A stretch of DNA of 64,000 nucleotides from the NCBI RefSeq assembly GCF_036077095.1, contig NZ_CP107960.1:1612001-1676000 (forward strand), given 5' to 3'. Positions 56,783-64,000 of this stretch are shown here, one piece after another; position 1 is the first letter of the stretch; the number at the start of each line of letters is the position of its first letter. Made by a program: the position numbers and the translations under genes. Under the pieces are notes generated by a model. That model saw only the letters and a list, made by a program, of their open reading frames with translations, was not told where the DNA came from and ran no database searches. The stretch is from Streptomyces sp. NBC_00376. GTDB lineage: Bacteria; Actinomycetota; Actinomycetes; Streptomycetales; Streptomycetaceae.

Positions 56783-58110
56783 GGCAGTTCCAGTTCGATG
56801 TCGCCCGCACTCGACGCCGCCGCGTTGCGCTCCACTTCGTTCAGCTCGGCGCTGGACACGGTGAGCGCATAGTGCAGCCGAGGATCGAACTCGTCGAACT
56901 CATCGACCCGGTCGAGCACATCGGCGACGATTTTGCGCAGGAACAGCCGCGGTGCCACGCCGACCTTCCCGCCGAGGCCGCCCGTCACCGCGGCGGCCAG
57001 TTCACCGATGTACGCGTCATCGACCCGCGCCGCGATCCGCTCGGGGTTCCGGGCCGCTCCCACGTACAAGTCGCGTACGTTCCGCCCCAGTTCCCCGAGC
57101 CGGGGCAGATCGAATCCGGCCAGCCGCAGTTGCACGGCGCGCGGTGAGTCGAATCGCGGGTCGGTCGTGAAGTCGGTGGCGAGTCTCTGGGCAAGCGGGG
57201 GGAGCCGTTGCACGCCCTGCTGTCCGTCGTAGAAGGCGGGTGTCCCCGTAATCACCAGGAAGAGGCCGGGAAAGCGGCCTGTGTCGATTTCGTCGAGCAG
57301 CTGCCGCAGGGCGTTGAGGCCCTTCTCGCGCACGTCTCCGCGTACGCGCTGGAGGGTCTCGATCTCGTCGAGCACCACCAGCAGCCCGGGGTGGCCGCAG
57401 TCCCGCAGCACGGTCAGGAGCCCTTGGAGGAAGCCCAGTGCGCCGAAGTGGTCGAGATCGCCGCGCACACCGGCTGCACGCCGCGCGGAGGATGCGACCG
57501 ACTTCTGACCGCCCAGCCACGCGATGAGCGCCTCGGCCGTAGCGGCGTCCCCGGCAGCCCTCGCTTCGCGGTAACCGCGAAGGGCTGCGGCGAACGCGGG
57601 AGTGGTGCGTGCGACCTCGGCGAGGCGCTGCTCCATGAGTGCGTCGACGGCAGTCCCGAGGGCCTTCTCGTCGTCGTCCTCCACTTCACCCGCGTCGAGG
57701 ATTTCCTCCTCGAGGGTGTAGAACCACGAGTCGATCACGGCCCGTAGCGCACTGGGCTGGTGGGTGGCGGTGGTGAGTCGCTCCGTGAGTCGGCGGTAGA
57801 CGGTTTCCAGCCGGTGCAGCGGTGTCTCCGTCTCGGAGATCTGCACTTCGGTGGTGGCAAGGCCTGCACGCTTGGCCCGCTCGGCCAGCCACCTGGCGAA
57901 GAAGGTCTTGCCGGAGCCGTACTCACCACGGATGGCGTGAAAAGCGGATCCACCCCGTGCGACGGTCGCGATGTCGTCGTTCAGCGCCCCGCTGAAATGG
58001 TCAAGGCCGACTGCGAAGAGATCGAGCCCGGACTGGGGAACGGTTCCACGGCGCAGGGCGTCCACCACTTCGCGGCGGCGTGCCGCGCTGACCTCGGTTG
58101 CACCGGTCAT
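56779..58110 (-). CDS. brxD: BREX type 2 ATP-binding protein BrxD
   Basis: This AAA-like ATPase (443 aa) has Walker A GEYGSGKTFFARWL (about residue 62), Walker B LLVVLDEIETLQR (about 240) and an Arg-rich region after it (LRLAGFDLPR). BrxD is a marker of type 2 BREX. It overlaps pglZ upstream and brxHI downstream by 4 nt each, so stoichiometric co-translation is likely. The molecular role is not settled in the family. Confidence 0.9.
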   Translation of the reverse strand: MTGATEVSAARRREVVDALRRGTVPQSGLDLFAVGLDHFSGALNDDIATVARGGSAFHAIRGEYGSGKTFFARWLAERAKRAGLATTEVQISETETPLHRLETVYRRLTERLTTATHQPSALRAVIDSWFYTLEEEILDAGEVEDDDEKALGTAVDALMEQRLAEVARTTPAFAAALRGYREARAAGDAATAEALIAWLGGQKSVASSARRAAGVRGDLDHFGALGFLQGLLTVLRDCGHPGLLVVLDEIETLQRVRGDVREKGLNALRQLLDEIDTGRFPGLFLVITGTPAFYDGQQGVQRLPPLAQRLATDFTTDPRFDSPRAVQLRLAGFDLPRLGELGRNVRDLYVGAARNPERIAARVDDAYIGELAAAVTGGLGGKVGVAPRLFLRKIVADVLDRVDEFDEFDPRLHYALTVSSAELNEVERNAAASSAGDIELELP

Positions 58111-60842
58111 GGCTGCTCCGTTCCGAACTGCTCCTGCAGGAGCGGGATGTTGAGTTCCACGGTCCGCCCCGCGTCCACCAGGTTGATCACGCCGTATCCC
58201 TCGATGTTCAGGAGCCGCTGCACGACGGTGACGAAGACTTCCGCGTTTCGCTGCGACCGGCCGGTGGCCTCGGCCGCCGCTGCGGCCACGGCGTCCGGGG
58301 TGAGTTTGCCACCGGCGTCGGCCAGCGCATCGATGACGGCGACGACAGCCTTGCCGTCCGGCGGGCGGCGTACGAATTTCCGCTGTGTCTTGTAGCGCTG
58401 CGAGCCGACGACCTTTCCGCCGAGTGTCAGCATCGCCGGTGTCACTTCGTCAGCGGCGAACAGCGCCTCGCCGGCCTGGGTTTCCGCGCGGCGCCGAGGC
58501 TTACGTGCCGTCGGCTCCTCGGTCTCCGCAGGTGCTGTTGCGGTGTCGTTGCCGGCCCGCCACCAGGCTGGCACGGTCTGCTCGTTCGGCAGTACCACCC
58601 AGCCGGACGGCAGCAGTTCCTGCGACGGAACGAGCATGATCACGGGCACGGTCACCTCGGCGAGCGCGGCACCGCCGTGGTAGCCGGCTTTGCGTGGCGT
58701 GTATCGGATGTCCTCGCGCCACGGCGCGACGATGGTGCCGCCGCCTTCCCTCACCCGCGGGCCGCTGAGCTCGACTTCGCCTTCGCCCGCCTCGCCGGTA
58801 CGCCAGCGGGCGCTCTGTGCCCCGGGCGCCTTCAGGGGCCCCTGCCCTTGAGGCGAACGATCGAGCACATGCCCGTGGTCGGATACGAGCATGACGGGAC
58901 GGCCATATCCGCGTGCCGCGTTGAGCAGATCCAGCAGGTGACTGATGTCCCTCAGCCGCCAGCTGGTCCGCTCGCCTTCCTGCCCGTGGTCGAGGGCGTC
59001 GTCGATGGTGTTGAGAACGACGGCAACGATGGCGTCCCCGGCAAGCGCATCCAGCAGTTCGGGGGCGAGTCGATGTCCCTCGGCGCCACCGATCTCCCCC
59101 TTGTGGAAGAGCCTGCCGACGCGCCGATGCCGCTTCCAGAACGCCTCGAACCCACTGGTCTCCGCGGCCTGTTTGCCGTTGGTCGGTTCCCCTGAGAGCA
59201 GGGATGCGCGGCTGATGGTGGTGACGGAGGGCAGCATGGAAACGGCGGCATGGCGTCGCGGAGGAACGGCAGCCTGCGGTGCTGGAACGATCTCGGTCCA
59301 TACCCGGCGGTCGACCTCGTCGCCCAGTTGGGCCGCTATCGCGGCGCTCATGCCGTCCAGCACGAGCACGAGCGGGCTCGTTCCGGATGCCAGCGGCACC
59401 GCCAGCGTCTTGAGTACGTCCTCGATCAGGAGGGCTCCCCCCGGCGCCTGGGACGACGCGGTGCGTGTCCAGCCGGCCAGGCGTACGGCGAACTGCTCGT
59501 CGAGAGCGCTGCGCCGTGCTCGTGCATGACCGATGAGCAGGTGGTACGCCTGCCCCACGACCGGATCACCCATGGGGTCCCCGGCCGCCAGGACACGCAG
59601 CGCCCGGTCGGTCCACCCCCACTGGGCGAACTGTTCACCGACGGCCTGGCCAACGGACTCGGCGGTCGGAGTCGGCCCATCGAGCCACCGCACCACCCTC
59701 ACTGCCATCCGCGCCGCCTCGCAGCTCGCCGGGTGCAGGCGTGCCAGCTGGTGTGCCAGTACCTGGTCCAGAGCAGCCTCGGCCGCCTTGGAGGAATCCG
59801 GGAGAGCGGCGGCCAGATCCCGCAGCCGCGCCCTGAAGCCCGACGGCAATAGCGGGTCGACGCGCAGCGCCTGCCCCAGCCCTGCTTCGGAGGCGAGTTC
59901 GTCGGCCCGGTCGAGCACGGCGTACACGCGCTGGCGCGCCTCGGCGCCTGCAGGAGTACTGACCTCGGCCTCGGCGATCCAGCGGGCGAGGGTACCGATC
60001 ACCGAGGCGGTGAACTTCGGCAGGTCATCCACCGAGCGCAGGGTAGAGCCGAAAAGGCCCCCGAGCGCGAAGCTTGTCCCGGCAGGGGCCTCTGGTGCGC
60101 TCAGTACGGAGCCCAGCACGCCGAGTGCCATCGCGTCCTGCCCCCGGCCATCGGCGACCAAAGAGAGAAGAGTGGGCGCGGCTGCTCCGACGGTGCCGGT
60201 GAGCCAAGCTGTCAGGCCCTCGCGTTCTGCCTCCGGCAGCTCCCGGAACCGGGCAGGACCGGCTGTCGTCCGGGACCAGGCGAGCAGGGCATTCGTGTCC
60301 AGTTCGAGGCGGTGGCCCGTGGAACCACGCCCGAGGCCCAGCCGCTCGCCGATCAGCGCCCGTACTGCGGCGTCCCGGGTGAGAACCGAGCCGCTGCGCG
60401 GCCAGCCGTCCACCGGTTCGGCTTCCAGCAGCGCCGTGAGCAGCCACGTCTCCCTGATCATCCGGGGATCGAGGTCGGTAGCACCGAACAACTGCTTGAC
60501 GATCTCGGCCCGGTCGACGCTGAGGCTGCGGCGTCCCACCGCGTGTGCGCGTACATCCCAGCCCAGAGCAGTTGCTGGAACATCGCTGGTGACGACGAGC
60601 AGCCGATCGGTTTCCGAGCCGTCCAGGAGCTCCTGCCACGCGGCGACGATCCCGAGGACGGAGTCCTGGTCGGTGACCCTCACCGGCCGTTGCCTGCCAT
60701 CGACGCGGGCGGTGAACTCCGTCGGAGCCGTGCTGTCGTACCGCGCGTTGACGAGCAGAAGTCTGCAGTCCGCGGCACGGCGCAGCTCGGTCTCCAGAAG
60801 TGCCTCGACGATCCGCCGGTCGATGAGCGGCCGCAGAGCCAT
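58107..60842 (-). CDS. pglZ: BREX type 2 PglZ, alkaline-phosphatase-superfamily protein
   Basis: This protein (911 aa) is the core BREX component PglZ. The metal-binding phosphatase-superfamily core shows VLVLDGMSAAIA (about residue 495) and VMLVSDHGHVLDR (about 653). The N-terminal half is helical and PglZ-specific; a C-terminal domain follows about residue 790 after an arginine-rich linker (RKPRRRAETQ). The ATG at 60842 overlaps the pglY stop by one base (TGATG); an in-frame ATG at 60905 lies within pglY. In S. coelicolor PglZ is needed for phiC31 resistance. Confidence 0.93.
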   Translation of the reverse strand: MALRPLIDRRIVEALLETELRRAADCRLLLVNARYDSTAPTEFTARVDGRQRPVRVTDQDSVLGIVAAWQELLDGSETDRLLVVTSDVPATALGWDVRAHAVGRRSLSVDRAEIVKQLFGATDLDPRMIRETWLLTALLEAEPVDGWPRSGSVLTRDAAVRALIGERLGLGRGSTGHRLELDTNALLAWSRTTAGPARFRELPEAEREGLTAWLTGTVGAAAPTLLSLVADGRGQDAMALGVLGSVLSAPEAPAGTSFALGGLFGSTLRSVDDLPKFTASVIGTLARWIAEAEVSTPAGAEARQRVYAVLDRADELASEAGLGQALRVDPLLPSGFRARLRDLAAALPDSSKAAEAALDQVLAHQLARLHPASCEAARMAVRVVRWLDGPTPTAESVGQAVGEQFAQWGWTDRALRVLAAGDPMGDPVVGQAYHLLIGHARARRSALDEQFAVRLAGWTRTASSQAPGGALLIEDVLKTLAVPLASGTSPLVLVLDGMSAAIAAQLGDEVDRRVWTEIVPAPQAAVPPRRHAAVSMLPSVTTISRASLLSGEPTNGKQAAETSGFEAFWKRHRRVGRLFHKGEIGGAEGHRLAPELLDALAGDAIVAVVLNTIDDALDHGQEGERTSWRLRDISHLLDLLNAARGYGRPVMLVSDHGHVLDRSPQGQGPLKAPGAQSARWRTGEAGEGEVELSGPRVREGGGTIVAPWREDIRYTPRKAGYHGGAALAEVTVPVIMLVPSQELLPSGWVVLPNEQTVPAWWRAGNDTATAPAETEEPTARKPRRRAETQAGEALFAADEVTPAMLTLGGKVVGSQRYKTQRKFVRRPPDGKAVVAVIDALADAGGKLTPDAVAAAAAEATGRSQRNAEVFVTVVQRLLNIEGYGVINLVDAGRTVELNIPLLQEQFGTEQP

Positions 60843-63800
60843 CAGGACTGCGTCTCGTCTTCGGTGGAACTGGTGGTGCCGTCCTCGGCAGGGACCACTT
60901 GCCACGTGATCTCCACAGCCATGCCGGGGTGCGCGGCCGAGTAGGCCAGGATCTCGTCCCAGAGATTGTCGATGGCCTTGTTCAGCGAGTTCTCGACGTG
61001 GCTGGGCTGAAGCCTGACCGTACGGGAGAGGCCCGTGCTCGGCTGACCGGGGGCCGTTGACGGGGCGGGGTCACTGGAGGGGACGGACGGCCTGCCGTGC
61101 TGGGTGAGGGATACGTCGTCGGCGGCGGGCGGTTCGGGAACCGCCACCGGCTGCGGTGTGACGGGCGTCTCCACCTGTGTCAGCCGGGCCGCGTCCTGGA
61201 CCAGGACCACGGCCTTGGCCCGGATGGACCCGAGTACGGGGATCAGCGAGCGCTCGAATTCGCTGGTCGCAGCGGTCTCGGCGATCTCCGCGATCAGCCG
61301 TTCGGCCCGTTCACCCACACTGTCCTGCCGCCCCGCAAACCCCCGCACACCGCCCAGCAGCGCCCAGTCCGCGTCGTCGAGCGCCTGGAGGACATCGCCT
61401 GCCGAGGTGATTGCGGTGGCAAGCATAGTGTCACCGGTGTCGTGGGAGGCACCTGCCAGCTCCTGTACGAGCGCGGTCGCGTCCCGGTGGCGCCCGAGGC
61501 GGGCAAGCAGGTCCGCTGCATCCTTCCCGGAGGACAGCCGTTCGCTGGTCTCCCGGTCCATACCGAGTGCCTCCGCGTGCCTGCTCAGCGAGGTGCGCAA
61601 GGCGTTGACGGACTGCTCGTATTCCGCGACCTTCTCGCTGACGCCGGTGAAAAGCTTGTTCACATTGCGCGCGAACAAATTCGGCTGGACGGCCACACCG
61701 AAGAGCTTTGCCGCCCGCACCCTCGCGGTCGCGTATTCCTCGTCGGTCGGCAACTGCTGTGCTCGCAGCCCGTAGCCGGCGCCGATGCGCTCCAACTCGG
61801 GCGGCTGGGGCAGCGGGCTGCCGTGGTAGGTCCAGGCACGATCGTCGAGCAGCGCGTAGGTCGCGATGATCAGGCTGCTGGTGTTCTTGTCCAGGCCGGT
61901 CCAGCCGAGATCCTCAGCGATCCAGGTGCGGACCTCCTCGGCCGTCAGGTCCTCGACTCCGGGGCGGTGCTGGTGGGCAGCCTGGTTGATACGCGCACGC
62001 CAGTCGTTGCGCAGAACCAGCGGACCATCATGAACCTGGCCGAGTTCCAGCGGTTCAACGATTCTCTTGACGATCTTGAGATGGTGGCTGTCGACCTCGA
62101 TACGGCGGCCGCCGTCGTCCATGGCACGGGTGATCCAGGTCAGAGCGGTCTTCAGCTCTGCGAGACTGACAGCCTTGCGGTCTCCGGTCCTGCTGAAGTC
62201 CGGGTGCTTGGGGTAGAGAGCGCGAAAGACACCGTCGGCGAGGTGCTGCAGATTGTCCTGGAACGACTTGCCGCCCTGCAGCTGCGGCCTCGCGTACTCG
62301 GGCAGCAGCGACAGGATGTGCTTTCCCTCGCTCACCTCCGCGGAGACGCTGTTCTCGTCCACTTTCGCGATGCCGTACAGCTGAGCGAGCGTCGCGGTGA
62401 GCTGTGAGGTGAGGGTGTCGCGCTGGGCTGCGAGCTGGTGGCGCACGCGTACCCGGTCGTCGGAGTGGAGGTGCCCTGCATAGTCGTCGAGCCGGTCCCG
62501 CTCCAACAGATAGTTGATCTTGATCAGCCGCCCGAGCTGGGCACTCTTCTGCTCGGAGAAGAACGAGGGCAGCCAGACCAGCGTCGGAGCCATGAGCCCT
62601 TCGGACCGGAGCGCCTCGACGCGCTGTGCATCGTCATTCGGGTAGTGCTGACCGTCATCGAAAGGGTAGTCCAGAATGAACCGGACCCGCCCGTCCACGC
62701 CTGGGCGGAACTGGTCAGCGGAAAGCTGCGCGGTGTCACGGACGTTTTCGAAGACGAACTCGGCGGTGCGCTTCGTTCCCTGCCACACGATGTCGTGCTC
62801 ACACACGAAGGCTCCGGAGTCCTTGAGTCCGAGCGCCTTCCACAACTGGTCCTTGACCCAGATCCGCCGGGCTCCGGTCCTGTCCTCGTCGGCGACCATG
62901 TCGAGCAGCGGCTCGATGTCCAGGTCGGACAAGTGAAGCGTGAAGACGGGGTCCTGGTCGCCATCGGCGCGAATTTCGCCGAACTCGGCCTGCAGCTCAC
63001 GCAGTCGGGTCACCACGAGCGACCCGGGAGCGACGGTACGGGAGCGGATCGAGCCGTGGTTCAACGCGGCGATCCGCCCGCCGGTGAGCCTCTTGAGCGC
63101 CGGGACGTCGGGGGCGAGCGCGGCAAGAAGCAGGGTCTTGACGAACCGGTCGTCGGCGATGAACTTTTCGCTCTGCTCGGAGCCGTACTTCTCCAGGAGG
63201 TGTGCCCGGACCTTGGCGTGGAAGGTGTGCGCGGCCTCGGCCTCGTTCTTGAGGCGGTCGGTGAAGGCTTCCCCGGTACCGTCCGAGAGCACGTCCCACA
63301 GATCACCGAGCGGGATCAGTTCGCCCAGCTTGATGTCCCCGCGCCGCCTCCGAAGCATCTCCTGCAACAGTTTGAGACCAGTACGTTCGCGCTGCAGGGC
63401 ACCGGAAAGCGCCACAAGAACATTGAGCAGTGCAGGCGAAAGGGGATATACCGCCCGAAAGTCTGCCCAATCAGCATGCGTCGCACCATGAGCGTCGAGC
63501 AGAACATCCTTGACCTGCGAGTTGCTCGACTCGATGGTCGCGAAGGCATCATCGAGAGCAGCCCGGGCGAGCTGGTCCTTGGGCTTGAGAATGCGCTCTT
63601 TGATGATCTCCGGCAGATTGCGGTCCTCAAGACTGATCACGTCGAAGCGCCCGGCAAGGTACTCGACCTGCTGCTCCAGATTCTTCACGTCCGCGCCCAC
63701 TACATCGGCGCCGACGAGCTGGGAGAGATCGCGCTGTCGGGAGATGAGCGAAACGATCGGTACCGGCCGCGCGCTGTCCCCCGACTCGATCAGCTTGACC

Positions 63801-64000
63801 AACTTGCTGACCTCGGAGTTCACCTTCTCGCGGTTCGACATGTGTGCCTGCAACCAGAGGATCAGCTCATCGAGGAAGAGGATGATGCCGTCATAGCCGA
63901 GGGATTTGGCGTGCCGGCTGATCACGGCGAGACCGTTCTCCAGCGGCAGGAACGCGTGTGCATCGCCTCGGGCGCCCTCGGCGTACGAAGACATCGGCCC
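60842..64000 (-). CDS. pglY: BREX type 2 PglY ATPase (5' end outside window)
   Basis: This is the C-terminal part (at least 1050 residues) of PglY, the large P-loop ATPase of the Pgl/BREX type 2 system (DUF6079 type). The Walker B segment GIILFLDELILWL lies near the start of the visible part; Walker A must be upstream of the window. The reading frame is open to the right edge, so an ATG at 63994 is internal, not the start. The last 130 residues carry a Pro/Ser-rich linker (PSSDPAPSTAPGQPSTG) and a small domain. In S. coelicolor PglY is essential for phage growth limitation. Confidence 0.9.
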   Translation of the reverse strand, partial: GPMSSYAEGARGDAHAFLPLENGLAVISRHAKSLGYDGIILFLDELILWLQAHMSNREKVNSEVSKLVKLIESGDSARPVPIVSLISRQRDLSQLVGADVVGADVKNLEQQVEYLAGRFDVISLEDRNLPEIIKERILKPKDQLARAALDDAFATIESSNSQVKDVLLDAHGATHADWADFRAVYPLSPALLNVLVALSGALQRERTGLKLLQEMLRRRRGDIKLGELIPLGDLWDVLSDGTGEAFTDRLKNEAEAAHTFHAKVRAHLLEKYGSEQSEKFIADDRFVKTLLLAALAPDVPALKRLTGGRIAALNHGSIRSRTVAPGSLVVTRLRELQAEFGEIRADGDQDPVFTLHLSDLDIEPLLDMVADEDRTGARRIWVKDQLWKALGLKDSGAFVCEHDIVWQGTKRTAEFVFENVRDTAQLSADQFRPGVDGRVRFILDYPFDDGQHYPNDDAQRVEALRSEGLMAPTLVWLPSFFSEQKSAQLGRLIKINYLLERDRLDDYAGHLHSDDRVRVRHQLAAQRDTLTSQLTATLAQLYGIAKVDENSVSAEVSEGKHILSLLPEYARPQLQGGKSFQDNLQHLADGVFRALYPKHPDFSRTGDRKAVSLAELKTALTWITRAMDDGGRRIEVDSHHLKIVKRIVEPLELGQVHDGPLVLRNDWRARINQAAHQHRPGVEDLTAEEVRTWIAEDLGWTGLDKNTSSLIIATYALLDDRAWTYHGSPLPQPPELERIGAGYGLRAQQLPTDEEYATARVRAAKLFGVAVQPNLFARNVNKLFTGVSEKVAEYEQSVNALRTSLSRHAEALGMDRETSERLSSGKDAADLLARLGRHRDATALVQELAGASHDTGDTMLATAITSAGDVLQALDDADWALLGGVRGFAGRQDSVGERAERLIAEIAETAATSEFERSLIPVLGSIRAKAVVLVQDAARLTQVETPVTPQPVAVPEPPAADDVSLTQHGRPSVPSSDPAPSTAPGQPSTGLSRTVRLQPSHVENSLNKAIDNLWDEILAYSAAHPGMAVEITWQVVPAEDGTTSSTEDETQS

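Noticed and set aside
60843..60905. Longer N-terminus for PglZ
   Set aside because: The additional 21 residues are inside pglY and are arginine/histidine-rich; the TGATG overlap start at 60842 fits operon coupling.
1..64000. CRISPR arrays, tRNA or rRNA genes, insertion sequences, integrases
   Set aside because: No regularly spaced repeats, cloverleaf sequences or transposase/integrase motifs were recognised on either strand by reading.

Overview
The window looks like Streptomyces chromosome. GC content is very high, third codon positions are almost all G or C, many genes overlap by four bases (ATGA), GTG and TTG starts occur, and siderophore, two-component and ABC systems are dense. Nothing suggests a plasmid or an intact prophage, and I saw no tRNA, rRNA or CRISPR array.

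Region by region. (1) 1-21100: a coelichelin-type hydroxamate siderophore locus in the same order as S. coelicolor cchI-cchA. It comprises a trimodular NRPS (cchH) whose three specificity codes read as N5-formyl-N5-hydroxyornithine, threonine and N5-hydroxyornithine; an asymmetric heterodimeric ABC exporter (cchG/cchI); a binding lipoprotein (cchF), ATPase (cchE) and two permeases (cchC, cchD) for ferri-siderophore uptake; an ornithine N5-hydroxylase (cchB); and a divergent formyltransferase (cchA). Four iron-box operators divide it into four iron-controlled units. (2) 21189-24101: cyanase with a beta-carbonic anhydrase, a secreted HbpS/GlcG-like protein and an ankyrin protein; a long perfect palindrome lies in the divergent gap. 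(3) 24157-29134: an NCS1 permease, a YtcJ-type amidohydrolase and a C45 acyltransferase-like hydrolase in one operon, divergent from a TetR regulator, with two copies of one operator between them. (4) 29154-37158: a ROK sugar kinase, a sugar ABC importer with two tandem paralogous binding lipoproteins, a GntR regulator and a divergent Gfo/Idh dehydrogenase, with paired palindromes in between. (5) 37169-43972: thioesterase with P450, a NarL-type two-component system, a DMT exporter, a RibD-like reductase, a short-chain dehydrogenase and an ABM-type monooxygenase. (6) 44072-54570: allantoicase, allantoinase and an IclR (AllR-like) regulator; an ABC/FtsX pair divergent from a second two-component system; a small conserved protein; a MocA-like nucleotidyltransferase; and malate synthase. 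Allantoinase and malate synthase share a dyad upstream, consistent with one regulon running purine ring to allantoin to glyoxylate to malate. (7) 54656-64000: pglY-pglZ-brxD-brxHI, the distal part of a type 2 BREX (Pgl) phage-defence operon. It enters from the right edge; pglW and pglX are not in the window.

The best candidates for undescribed biology are the NCS1/amidohydrolase/C45 catabolic operon with its duplicated operator, the complementary degeneracy of the siderophore exporter ATPases, the shared allantoin/malate synthase operator, the orphan 26-bp palindrome near 22566, and the BREX locus abutting malate synthase.
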